Source: CBIHNH01 sp966211425 (GTDB lineage: Bacteria > Patescibacteriota > Saccharimonadia > Saccharimonadales > Saccharimonadaceae). Taken from it: a stretch of 29,527 nt of DNA. Numbering within the stretch: the first letter of the stretch is position 1; every line of letters begins with the position of its first letter. Location: assembly GCA_966211425.1 (NCBI GenBank), contig CBIHNH010000006.1:1-29527 (forward strand). Reading direction: 5' to 3'. Positions 1 through 6,259 of the stretch are shown here, in pieces. Both the position numbers and the translations under genes were made by a program. The notes beneath the pieces were generated by a model. The model was not told the DNA's origin. It did no database searches and was given only the letters and a program-made list of their open reading frames with translations.

Positions 1-928
1 TGTACTGCGCCTCGGGCATGCCGATTCGTTCGACCGCCTGAAAGGTTGCAACTGCCAGGCTTAACGCACCGTTACCAGCGAGCCCGATATCCTCTGATGC
101 AAAGATAACCATTCGGCGTGCAATAAACTTCGGGTCTTCACCAGCCTGAAGCATGCGCGCTAGGTAGTAGAGCGAAGCTCTTTGGTCACTGCCTCGTAAG
201 CTTTTGATAAACGCCGAAATGACGTCATAGTGCATATCACCCTTTTTGTCGTAGCCCGGGATGCGTTTTTGAGCAGCCGTTTTGACAGTTTCGACTGTGA
301 CCCTTTTGGCGAGTCCGAGGGATACCTCGAGGTTCCCGAGCGCTAGGCGAGCGTCACCACCCGAAAGTTCTGCGAGGTAGTCGAGCGCATCGGTTGCAAC
401 ACGCTTTTCGGCTTTTTCATGCACGAGTGCTCGCTGGAGAATTGCCAAGATATCCGTTTTTGCGAGCGGCTCCAGCACGAGCACACGGGCACGACTCAGG
501 AGCGGTGTGATGATCTCAAAGCTTGGGTTTTCGGTCGTGGCACCGATCAAGGTGATGAGGCCTGATTCGACGTGGGGCAAGAAAGCATCCTGCTGGGCTT
601 TGTTAAAACGATGGATCTCATCGACAAAGAGCAACGTACGTTGCTTGAGATTCCAGTTGGCTTTGGCGCGCTCTACGACTTTGAGCACATCCTTTTTACC
701 GGCTGTGACCGCACTGAGCTCTACGAAATCCGCCTCAAGTTCCGCGGCGATGATACGTGCGAGCGTTGTCTTGCCGCTCCCGGGAGGACCCCATAGAATG
801 AGGCTCGTTAGCTGTTTTTGCTCGATGATTTTTCGAATGAGACCATCACCACCTACGATATGTAGCTGTCCAGCGACGTCATCGAGGGTCGTGGGGCGCA
901 TTCGTTCGGCGAGCGGTGTAGAATCCAT
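1..928 (-). CDS. rarA: Replication-associated recombination AAA+ ATPase RarA/MgsA (3' end beyond window)
   Basis: About 309 codons are visible; the C-terminal part (oligomerisation region; family length roughly 410-450) lies beyond the left edge. The reverse strand reads a Walker A motif GPPGSGKTT near residue 50, a Walker B motif LLFVDEIHRF, sensor-1 region GATTENPSF and an arginine-finger segment LLSRARV, in the order typical of RarA/MgsA/WRNIP1 clamp-loader-like AAA+ proteins. The family acts at stalled replication forks and single-strand gaps. The N-terminus (MDSTPLAERMRPTTLDDVAGQ) is the usual family start, so the ATG at 928 is preferred. No ribosome binding site precedes it. A -10 box on this strand (940-935) puts the predicted transcription start on the ATG itself, so the mRNA may be leaderless. 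Divergent from ddl, 24 nt away. The family call is firm from motifs; function in this organism is by homology. Confidence 0.93.
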   Translation of the reverse strand, partial: MDSTPLAERMRPTTLDDVAGQLHIVGGDGLIRKIIEQKQLTSLILWGPPGSGKTTLARIIAAELEADFVELSAVTAGKKDVLKVVERAKANWNLKQRTLLFVDEIHRFNKAQQDAFLPHVESGLITLIGATTENPSFEIITPLLSRARVLVLEPLAKTDILAILQRALVHEKAEKRVATDALDYLAELSGGDARLALGNLEVSLGLAKRVTVETVKTAAQKRIPGYDKKGDMHYDVISAFIKSLRGSDQRASLYYLARMLQAGEDPKFIARRMVIFASEDIGLAGNGALSLAVATFQAVERIGMPEAQY

Positions 929-952
929 AGTTATAGTATACTGCTTGCATAG
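929..952. promoter_or_regulatory. Shared palindromic divergent promoter for rarA and ddl
   Basis: The 24-nt gap holds the 8-bp palindrome AGTATACT at 935-942. Read either way it supplies a TATACT -10 box: plus strand 937-942 (10 nt before the ddl ATG at 953) and minus strand 940-935 (6 nt before the rarA ATG at 928). With a normal 6-7 nt distance from -10 to start site, rarA would be leaderless and ddl would have a leader of only a few nt. No convincing -35 is seen on either strand. Confidence 0.6.
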
Positions 953-1990
953 ATGTCAAACACTCATGTCATGCTTATTTATGGAGGAAAGTCATCGGAG
1001 CATGACGTTTCTCTCGCGAGTGCTCGCAATGTATTTGCTGCGCTAGACAATACCCGCTATGACATTACGACCTGTCTCGTCGACCGAGAGGGGCGCTGGT
1101 GGCTGGTCGACACGGTCGGCGACTTCCACGCCGGGTCTCCGCAGCTGTTGCCGGTTCTCGGGCAAGCGAAGTTTATAACCTTGCCGGATCACAAGATTAT
1201 CCAGCCAGATGTTCTGCTTCCTATGTTGCACGGCAAGAACGGCGAGGACGGTACGGTTCAGGGGTTGGCAGAACTTCTTGGAATACCTTATGTTGGGCCA
1301 AGTGTCCTCGCGGCGGCTGTCACGATGGACAAGGATATGACGAAACGCCTGTTGGAGCATGAGGGGATTCCGGTTGTGCCATGGCGGAGTTGGCGAGTGC
1401 ATGACAAGCAGCCGGACTATGAGGTGGTGTCAGCCGCACTTGGCAGTGATATATTCGTCAAACCAGCCAGCGCCGGGTCTTCTGTCGGCGTTAGTCATAT
1501 CACTTCCGAGCAAGACTGGGAGGCAGTACTGAGTCTTGCGGCGAAAAACTCAGAAATAGTTTTGCTCGAGAGTACAATCAAAGGTCGCGAGATCGAAGTA
1601 GCCATACTCGGCAACACGAATCCACGTGCAAGTACTCCCGGAGAAGTCGTGCCGGGACAAGACTTTTATAGCTTCGATGATAAATATGACCCCGAGAGTA
1701 CTGCGGAGGTGAAAATCCCTGCCGATTTATCAGCAGATATCAGGGCGAAGCTAGAGGACTATGCGCTGCGAGCCTATGCCGTTACGGAATGTCGGGGTCT
1801 GGCACGAGTCGATTTTTTCGTTACTGATAGCGGAGAAATTTACCTCAACGAGATCAACAGCATTCCTGGATTTACGAATATCAGCATGTATCCAAAACTT
1901 TGGCGCCATGAGGGCATCGGTTATCCGCAGTTGATCGAACGATTGATCACGCTCGCCCTCCAGGGTGATGCTATACTAAAGAGTAGTTAA
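953..1990 (+). CDS. ddl: D-alanine--D-alanine ligase
   Basis: Protein of 345 aa, normal length for Ddl. It joins two D-alanines with ATP to make the dipeptide that MurF adds to the peptidoglycan stem. The N-terminal motif IYGGKSSEHDVSLASA is the Ddl signature. ATP-grasp features follow: KPASAGSSVGVS (about residues 170-182), the EIEVAILG strand, FYSFDDKYDPEST for the substrate loop, and the metal-binding ending LNEINSIPGFTNISMYP. The start at 953 is chosen because the next ATG (residue 7) would cut into the first beta strand. No Shine-Dalgarno is seen and a TATACT -10 lies 10 nt upstream, so the leader is minimal. A second TATACT at 1973-1978, inside the 3' end of ddl, drives the following SPFH gene. 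A MurF-type ligase is encoded about 13 kb downstream. Confidence 0.96.
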   Translation: MSNTHVMLIYGGKSSEHDVSLASARNVFAALDNTRYDITTCLVDREGRWWLVDTVGDFHAGSPQLLPVLGQAKFITLPDHKIIQPDVLLPMLHGKNGEDGTVQGLAELLGIPYVGPSVLAAAVTMDKDMTKRLLEHEGIPVVPWRSWRVHDKQPDYEVVSAALGSDIFVKPASAGSSVGVSHITSEQDWEAVLSLAAKNSEIVLLESTIKGREIEVAILGNTNPRASTPGEVVPGQDFYSFDDKYDPESTAEVKIPADLSADIRAKLEDYALRAYAVTECRGLARVDFFVTDSGEIYLNEINSIPGFTNISMYPKLWRHEGIGYPQLIERLITLALQGDAILKSS

Positions 1991-1998
1991 ACAAGGAG
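1973..1998 (+). promoter_or_regulatory. Promoter -10 and ribosome binding site of the SPFH gene
   Basis: TATACT at 1973-1978 lies within the last codons of ddl; AAGGAG at 1993-1998 sits 4 nt before the ATG at 2003. The strong SD fixes 2003 as the intended start and argues against the downstream TTG at 2096. Confidence 0.6.
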
Positions 1999-2002
1999 TT
2001 TT

Positions 2003-2749
2003 ATGGGAGAATTTGTCTTTTTTCTGATCGCGGCTGTTATCGTTTTTGTCTGAGCGGGGATCAAGGTTATCAACCAGTATGAGCGAGGCGTCGTTTTGAC
2101 ACTTGGTCGCTTTACAGGTATCCGTGAACCAGGGCTTCGTGTCGTTATCCCTATCTTTCAACGACTCATCAAAGTAGATGTTCGCTCAACTCCGATCGAC
2201 GTCCCAAAGCAAGAGATCATCACGAAAGATAATGTGACTATCGGGGTAGATGCTGTTGTCTACCTGCGCGTGATCGACGCGGGCAAAGCGGTCCTTGAGA
2301 CGACTAACTATATCTATGCAACTAGCCAGTTTGCACAGGCGGCGCTCCGCGATGTTACGGGTAACGCCGACATGGATGAGTTGCTTAGTAAGCGAGAGGA
2401 AATGAGCCAAAAAATAAAAGAGATCGTAGACTCAGAGACAGACAAGTGGGGAATCGATGTCGAAAACGTCAAGATCCAGAACATTGAGCTACCACAGGAT
2501 ATGAAACGTGCGATGGCGAAACAGGCAGAGGCCGAACGCGAACGACGTGCAGTTATCATTACCGCAGAAGGTGAAAAGGCGGCAGCACAGTCCGTTGCCG
2601 ACGCGGCTGCGATGCTCAGTAAGATTCCCGGCGGCATAAACATCCGTACGCTTCAGACGCTCGAGAAGATTTCTGTTGAACCAAGCCAAAAAACGCTTGT
2701 CGTGCTGCCAAGCGAACTGACTAATCTCAAGGACATCTTTACCAAGTAG
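2003..2749 (+). CDS. SPFH/stomatin-like (slipin) membrane protein, interrupted by in-frame TGA
   Basis: Reading from the ATG at 2003 gives a hydrophobic anchor (MGEFVFFLIAAVIVFV), then TGA at 2051-2053, then the SPFH core in the same frame (AGIKVINQYERGVVLTLGRF, a typical stomatin start). The reconstructed length is 248 codons, normal for slipins, and the rest is intact: the SPFH/band-7 domain to about residue 170, then the A/E-rich helix (KQAEAERERRAVIITAEGEKAAAQ) typical of stomatins. AAGGAG before 2003 shows that 2003 is the original start. The only start after the TGA is TTG 2096, which would remove the membrane anchor and the first SPFH strand. Possible explanations are a recent nonsense mutation (for example TGG to TGA), readthrough or a sequence error. 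Slipins scaffold membrane microdomains, often with NfeD proteases; no nfeD is adjacent. Confidence 0.8.
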
Positions 2750-2769
2750 GCTTGTTGTTTCGCCCCTGT

Positions 2770-2798
2770 TTCGGTACAATGAATCCTGTTGTACCGAA
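2770..2798 (+). promoter_or_regulatory. tRNA-Phe promoter with overlapping 10-bp inverted repeat
   Basis: TACAAT at 2775-2780 is a -10 box about 24 nt before the tRNA. It lies inside a perfect inverted repeat: TTCGGTACAA (2770-2779) and TTGTACCGAA (2789-2798) with a 9-nt centre. The dyad spans the -10 and the predicted transcription start, so it could be an operator or a hairpin at the 5' end of the precursor. Confidence 0.5.
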
Positions 2799-2803
2799 GG
2801 TAC

Positions 2804-2879
2804 GGCTCTTTAGCTCAGTTGGTAGAGCAGAGGCCTGAAGAGCCTTGTGTCCCCAGTTCAAGTCTGGGAGGAGCCACCA
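2804..2879 (+). tRNA. tRNA-Phe(GAA)
   Basis: A full cloverleaf can be drawn: 7-bp acceptor GGCTCTT/AGGAGCC (with one G-U pair), D-arm GCTC/GAGC with loop AGTTGGTA, anticodon stem GAGGC/GCCTT with loop CTGAAGA (anticodon GAA), and T-arm CCCAG/CTGGG with loop TTCAAGT. Discriminator is A73 (2876) and CCA is encoded (2877-2879). G18, G19 and C56 are present as usual. Confidence 0.97.
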
Positions 2880-2919
2880 AAGAAAAATCCTGATCCGTGC
2901 GATCGGGATTTTTCTTTGG
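2877..2919 (+). terminator. Terminator hairpin starting in the tRNA-Phe CCA end
   Basis: A long stem runs from the encoded CCA: CCAAAGAAAAATCC pairs with GGATTTTTCTTTGG and is extended by TGATC/GATCG, loop CGTGC. The U-rich 3' arm (2909-2917) serves as the terminator tract. The first bases of the stem are the mature 3' end of the tRNA. Confidence 0.7.
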
Positions 2920-2980
2920 CATGAATGTACTATGAGAAACTTAAGACGACAGTTCGCGAAAAGATAGCTTGGAATACATG

Positions 2981-3009
2981 TTGCAGATCCTACCACGCGG
3001 TAGTACACT
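2981..3009 (+). promoter_or_regulatory. Promoter of the secreted beta-helix gene, with dyad in the spacer
   Basis: TTGCAG (2981-2986), a 17-nt spacer and TACACT (3004-3009). The spacer contains the perfect inverted repeat CTACC-ACGC-GGTAG (2990-3003), which could be an operator. The ribosome binding site AAGGGGG lies shortly before the ATG at 3045. Confidence 0.5.
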
Positions 3010-3044
3010 GTGTTTAAAGTAAGCGGGAGCTCTAAGGGGGAACT

Positions 3045-4124
3045 ATGGCGCTTCGGATTCATCAACGGTTCGTGAACACGATCTCTTCACGTCTACAGTG
3101 GCTGCCTAAACGTGCTATCCTGCCGCTCTCAGCGGTAATAGTTGTCATCCCGGCCATCACGGCACTGGCGTTTTCTTATGGCCCCATGGTTTCAGTTCAA
3201 CCTGAATCCGGTACACTCTCTGGGGGCGCGATAACTGTTGCTGACGCTAATGCTTCCAGCGGCCAGGCTGTACGGTTTGGTAATAGTAGCGACTGCGCGG
3301 CCGGCACTCCTGCCGCAGGCGGTTGGACGTTGCCGGATCTTTGTGGCTGGCCAACAGCTTCCAGTACGGGTCCTCGGTACGAATGCGCTACGACACTTAC
3401 TGGCAGGATTCAGACAACCAGCGACGGACAGGTATTTGATAATGTATGTATAAATGGCGGGCTGGATATCAATCACAATAACGTAGTAGTCAGAGATGTG
3501 GCGATTATGGGCTCAGGCTTATACCCATTAGACATTGGCCCTGATTCACCGACCTGTCCGACCAACTTGACGATTGAATACACTGAAGTAGATATGAGCA
3601 ACATAAACAGTAATGCACTACCTATATACCAGAGGTGTGGGGGTGACCCTTCGTTTGATCACATCAAAGTTCATAACTGTGCTCGTGGCATGCAGCTAAT
3701 CGGTGGAGGCGTAAGTGTAACCGATTCATATATCTATTGTCACCGTACTTGGGAGGGTGATCATCGTACAGCGATCTCTTCACATGGTGGTACCGGTTTT
3801 ACGGTTACACACAATACATTTATGTGTGTCGGGGACAACTGTTCCTCGTCCGTCAATATGTACAGCGACTATGCTCCTATGACAGACTATTTATTTCAGG
3901 ATAACCTGGTGGCGGGCGGTACTATCTGTGTCCGTGGAGGCGAAACTCATGTATACGCCACTCAAACAAGTAGTATTCGTGTAATCAACAACCGATTCTC
4001 GACACACTATAATCCGTTATGTGGGGTTTACCAGCCTTTCGCGCAGTTCGATGAGAACGCTCCAGGTAACGTACAGTCCGGCAACGTTTACCACGAATCC
4101 GGAGATCCGATACCGAGTGGTTGA
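3045..4124 (+). CDS. Secreted/membrane-anchored right-handed beta-helix protein
   Basis: 359 aa, no enzyme family recognised with certainty. An N-terminal basic segment (RLQWLPKRAI) precedes one hydrophobic helix (about residues 24-46), which acts as a signal or anchor. Residues 49-77 (SVQPESGTLSGG to SSGQAVRFG) resemble the end of carbohydrate-binding-type beta-sandwich domains. From about residue 115 the chain has a parallel beta-helix rhythm of short strands ending in N/D/G turns (VFDNVCINGGLDINHNNVVV, DSYIYCH, NTFMC, DNLVAGG, NNRFS), like pectate-lyase/NosD-fold surface proteins. About a dozen cysteines in the outer part suggest disulfides. It may bind or cleave polysaccharide on a partner cell, but catalytic residues cannot be assigned. 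It stands alone between tRNA-Phe and a DUF1761 gene, with its own promoter and SD. Confidence 0.8.
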   Translation: MALRIHQRFVNTISSRLQWLPKRAILPLSAVIVVIPAITALAFSYGPMVSVQPESGTLSGGAITVADANASSGQAVRFGNSSDCAAGTPAAGGWTLPDLCGWPTASSTGPRYECATTLTGRIQTTSDGQVFDNVCINGGLDINHNNVVVRDVAIMGSGLYPLDIGPDSPTCPTNLTIEYTEVDMSNINSNALPIYQRCGGDPSFDHIKVHNCARGMQLIGGGVSVTDSYIYCHRTWEGDHRTAISSHGGTGFTVTHNTFMCVGDNCSSSVNMYSDYAPMTDYLFQDNLVAGGTICVRGGETHVYATQTSSIRVINNRFSTHYNPLCGVYQPFAQFDENAPGNVQSGNVYHESGDPIPSG

Positions 4125-4262
4125 TGATGTAATTAATCTCTATCGTGCAGAGAATACAAGATCAATTAAGATGGCAAACCGCATAGGGCACTCATAATCC
4201 AGCCTTGCTCTTTGATACACCTGAGGCATACAATCAAACTACCAACGTAGTAAGGAGGATCT

Positions 4263-4688
4263 ATGGAAGTCGAAATAAATTATTGGGCGGTAGTTCTCGC
4301 AGCGTTATCGACGATGGTGGTGGGCTCGATCTGGTATACGCCGAAAGCTTTCGGTACTCTGTGGGCAAAATTGGCTCGCGTGAACCTGAACCGGAAGACA
4401 TCGACCAAAGAGATGGTGTGGTTGTTCGGGTCAACAGTCATTGCTTCGTTGGTGACGGCTCATGTGTTGGCGTATACCGCATTCTTGTCAAATCAATTCT
4501 TTCAAAATGCATTCCTTCAGGATACCCTGATGACTGCATTTGGACTCTGGCTAGGGCTGACAGCGGCTCGCATCTATGTGCATGATGCGTTCGAGAGCAG
4601 ACGCAAGAAATTAACGTTTCTGAACGTTTCACACGAATTCGTTACTCTGATGATCATGGCTTTGATTATCGGACTTATGGGCGTTTAG
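4263..4688 (+). CDS. DUF1761 family membrane protein
   Basis: 141 aa with four hydrophobic segments (roughly residues 8-25, 52-75, 85-105 and 122-140). The N-terminus NYWAVVLAALSTMVVGSIWYTPKAFGTLWAKL matches the DUF1761 pattern of small four-helix membrane proteins with a conserved WY.P loop after helix 1. Biochemical function of the family is unknown. A near-perfect ribosome binding site (AAGGAGG, 4252-4258) fixes the ATG at 4263. Another frame is open over 4205-4585, but it has no SD and no family resemblance. Confidence 0.85.
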   Translation: MEVEINYWAVVLAALSTMVVGSIWYTPKAFGTLWAKLARVNLNRKTSTKEMVWLFGSTVIASLVTAHVLAYTAFLSNQFFQNAFLQDTLMTAFGLWLGLTAARIYVHDAFESRRKKLTFLNVSHEFVTLMIMALIIGLMGV

Positions 4689-4740
4689 CCACACAGCATT
4701 TACAGTAGTCGTACTCCTTGCAGTTACAGGGAAGATTCGG

Positions 4741-4746
4741 TACAAT
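4741..4746 (+). promoter_or_regulatory. -10 box of tRNA-Gly
   Basis: CGGTACAAT places TACAAT at 4741-4746, about 20 nt before the tRNA. The same GGTACAAT string precedes tRNA-Phe, rpmF, khpA, sodN and the acyltransferase-like gene, so it is a recurrent promoter element of this genome. Confidence 0.5.
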
Positions 4747-4766
4747 AGTCAACGAATCAACGACAT

Positions 4767-4842
4767 GCGGGTATAGCTCAGTTGTTAGAGCGCTTCCTTG
4801 CCAAGGAAGAGGCCAGGAGTTAGAGTCTCCTTACCCGCACCA
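4767..4842 (+). tRNA. tRNA-Gly(GCC) with U19-A56 in place of G19-C56
   Basis: The cloverleaf is intact: acceptor GCGGGTA/TACCCGC (7 Watson-Crick pairs), D-stem GCTC/GAGC, anticodon stem CTTCC/GGAAG with loop TTGCCAA (anticodon GCC), T-stem AGGAG/CTCCT, encoded CCA (4840-4842). The elbow is unusual. The D-loop reads AGTTGTTA, so position 19 is U instead of G; the T-loop reads TTAGAGT, so position 56 is A instead of C. The two changes compensate each other as a U19-A56 pair. The discriminator is A73, whereas the well-known bacterial tRNA-Gly species carry U73. An exact antisense copy of nt 40-57 lies 70 nt downstream. Either a functional variant or a specialised glycine donor. Confidence 0.93.
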
Positions 4843-4933
4843 CGAAAAGAGCCGGTCCTCGCGATCGGCTTTTCTCGTGGTTTATGATAATCCTAACTCC
4901 TGGCCTCTTCAGAAATCAATAATAACCAGGAGT
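4806..4933. repeat. 18-nt inverted repeat of the tRNA-Gly variable/T-arm region plus an 8-nt sense copy
   Basis: tRNA-Gly nt 40-57 (4806-4823) recurs as an exact reverse complement at 4893-4910 (CTAACTCCTGGCCTCTTC), just after the terminator. The copy includes the unusual A56. A short sense copy CCAGGAGT follows at 4926-4933 and can pair with the antisense segment, so tRNA-antisense and antisense-decoy pairings would exclude each other. The inverted orientation does not fit an attachment-site duplication. Confidence 0.75.
4840..4880 (+). terminator. Terminator hairpin starting in the tRNA-Gly CCA end
   Basis: The stem begins with the encoded CCA: CCACGAAAAGAGCCG pairs with CGGCTTTTCTCGTGG (one mismatch, one G-U), extended by GTC/GAT around loop CTCGC, then TTTAT. 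Similar to the structures after tRNA-Phe and tRNA-Ala. Confidence 0.65.
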
Positions 4934-5066
4934 ATTCTTAGCTCTCGCTCTCGTCTGCTGACTTATGCATGATACGCGTCGTAGTTCTTCGTGACACAAA
5001 ATAAATTCTATGCTTTTCTGAGGGCTAGAAAATAAGATTAGACAGGCATGGTGAAGCAAGCTATGC

Positions 5067-5089
5067 TATAACAATCAAATCAGAAGGAG
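5067..5089 (+). promoter_or_regulatory. Extended -10 and ribosome binding site of the DUF5679-like gene
   Basis: TGCTATAAC gives a TGn-extended -10 (TATAAC at 5067-5072); AAGGAG at 5084-5089 lies 6 nt before the ATG at 5096. The stretch 4934-5066 shows no gene. Confidence 0.55.
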
Positions 5090-5095
5090 ACAGAT

Positions 5096-5287
5096 ATGGT
5101 CACAGGTTATTGTGTTAAATGTAAGGAAAAAGGCGTTGAGCTGTCAGCACCAGAAGTAGTTCAAACTAAAACTGGCGGTTTCATGGCTAAAGGCAAGCAT
5201 GAAAAATGCGGAACAACTGTTTGTGCAATGATGTCAAAGGACAATGCAGAAAAAGCAGTAGAAGACGGCGCAACCAAAGCCTACTAG
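5096..5287 (+). CDS. Small zinc-ribbon-like protein (DUF5679-like)
   Basis: 63 aa. It begins GYCVKCKEKGVE, followed by a GGFMAKGKHEKCGTTVC segment, giving two cysteine pairs (CVKC and CGTTVC) about 40 residues apart, as in small treble-clef or zinc-ribbon proteins of the DUF5679 type. The usual second CxxC is replaced by a wider C-x4-C, so metal binding is plausible but unproven. The C-terminus (KDNAEKAVEDGATKAY) is helical and acidic. Function unknown. It has its own promoter, a strong SD and a terminator 55 nt downstream, so it is a single-gene transcript. Confidence 0.8.
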   Translation: MVTGYCVKCKEKGVELSAPEVVQTKTGGFMAKGKHEKCGTTVCAMMSKDNAEKAVEDGATKAY

Positions 5288-5342
5288 GTTTTCCAATCGC
5301 AGAGTAACCCGTACTAAGACATTATTGTCAAAGTATCTATAT

Positions 5343-5368
5343 AAAACACCGAGTAAAATCGGTGTTTT
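5343..5368 (+). terminator. Rho-independent terminator after the DUF5679-like gene
   Basis: AAAACACCGA / TCGGTGTTTT, a 10-bp stem with loop GTAAAA, ending in a T-run (5365-5369). Confidence 0.85.
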
Positions 5369-5478
5369 TGGTATAAATCCAAATGAGGCTTTGAATGGTT
5401 ATGGTCGTGTAAATTGGGGTGCGATATCATAGGGTTCGAGGATATATGAAAGATAAAATATCCATTTCTGCGTGCAAA

Positions 5479-5528
5479 TTAGCATAAAACAACACATATT
5501 TATTGTAAAACAATAAATTGTGTGCTAA
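5479..5528. promoter_or_regulatory. Nested dyad upstream of the DUF2975/XRE cassette (candidate operator)
   Basis: Three nested inverted segments share one centre: TTAGC/GCTAA (5479-5483, 5524-5528), ACACA/TGTGT (5492-5496, 5519-5523) and TTTATTG/CAATAAA (5499-5505, 5511-5517) around TAAAA. It lies 39 nt before the DUF2975 gene. An operator for the XRE regulator encoded second in the cassette is the simplest reading. A hairpin in the leader is the alternative. Confidence 0.45.
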
Positions 5529-5566
5529 AACTAGACCATACCACTAACAATGAAAGGTATTTTTAG

Positions 5567-6031
5567 ATGGAACGCGGATCGACATTTTTCCTACGAGTAG
5601 CCATTGTCATGATCGGGCTTATAGTACTAGGTCTTTGTGTTTTTGCATTGCCTCAGACGATCGGTTCGTTTGATATCGGGGGGTATGACCCTATCCTGCT
5701 CGGTATGTATATACCAGCGATACCGTTTTTCATCGCGCTTCATCAGGGATGGAAGCTGCTCGGCAATATCGATAAGAACGAGGCATTTTCAGTGTCGTCA
5801 GTGGGGGCGTTTCGAACTATAAAATACTGCGCACTCACTATCAGCGGACTCTATGCCGCGGGTATGCCATATGTCTTTTATGTTGCCGACAAAGATGACG
5901 CACCCGGTGTCGTAGCAATAGGTATCGTCATCATCGGTGCGTCGTTTGTGATCGCAACTGCTGCGGCTGTATTTCAGAAGTTAGTCCAGAATGCTGTCGA
6001 TATAAAGTCGGAGAATGACCTCACGGTCTAA
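5567..6031 (+). CDS. DUF2975-like membrane protein
   Basis: 154 aa with four predicted membrane helices (about residues 8-28, 44-60, 85-106 and 115-138). The layout, with a GMYIPAIPFFIALHQGWKLL segment followed by NIDKNEAFS and the ending FQKLVQNAVDIKSENDLTV, matches DUF2975 proteins, which are usually encoded directly before a small XRE regulator, as here. The pair is thought to form a membrane-linked regulatory module, but its signal is unknown. The SD is weak (AAAGG about 11 nt upstream). The XRE gene follows 9 nt after the stop, so the three genes 5567-6462 form one transcript. Confidence 0.85.
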   Translation: MERGSTFFLRVAIVMIGLIVLGLCVFALPQTIGSFDIGGYDPILLGMYIPAIPFFIALHQGWKLLGNIDKNEAFSVSSVGAFRTIKYCALTISGLYAAGMPYVFYVADKDDAPGVVAIGIVIIGASFVIATAAAVFQKLVQNAVDIKSENDLTV

Positions 6032-6040
6032 GGCAGTATT

Positions 6041-6259
6041 ATGGCAATAATAATCAACATCGATGTGATGCTCGCCCGACGCAAGATGAGTGTGACCGAG
6101 CTTTCTGAGCGGGTTGGCATAACGATGGCAAACCTGTCTATTCTCAAAAACGGCAAGGCGAAAGCCATCCGTCTATCAACGCTGGAGGCGATCTGCAAGG
6201 CACTTGATTGTCAGCCGGGTGATATTTTGGAATATAAGAAATCTAAAGGAGGTTTGTGA
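6041..6259 (+). CDS. XRE-family HTH transcriptional regulator
   Basis: 72 aa, essentially a bare Cro/C1-type helix-turn-helix domain: INIDVMLARRKMSVTELSERVGITMANLSILKNGKAKAIRLSTLEAICKALDCQPGDILEY. This is the short regulator class (YozG/YoaS-associated type) that pairs with DUF2975 proteins. The recognition helix is around residues 27-40. It probably controls its own cassette through the dyad at 5479-5528, by inference from position. Its TGA stop overlaps the next gene's ATG (TGATG), implying translational coupling. Confidence 0.92.
   Translation: MAIIINIDVMLARRKMSVTELSERVGITMANLSILKNGKAKAIRLSTLEAICKALDCQPGDILEYKKSKGGL

Noticed and set aside
954..959. TTGACA on the minus strand as the rarA -35
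   Set aside because: The spacing to the -10 at 940-935 would be 13 nt, too short.
2051..2053. Genome-wide recoding of UGA (as Gly or Trp)
   Set aside because: UGA ends ligA, nusB, the XRE gene, sodN and the beta-helix gene at the expected lengths, and no other gene contains an in-frame UGA.
2739..3065. Minus-strand open frame over tRNA-Phe
   Set aside because: Antisense tRNA artefact (LPDLNWGHKALQASALPTE type).
4205..4585. 126-codon plus-strand frame overlapping the DUF1761 gene
   Set aside because: No SD, no resemblance; DUF1761 in the other frame has AAGGAGG and a family match.
4806..4910. Attachment site of an integrated element at tRNA-Gly
   Set aside because: The repeat is inverted, covers the variable/T-arm region and not the 3' end, and no integrase is nearby.
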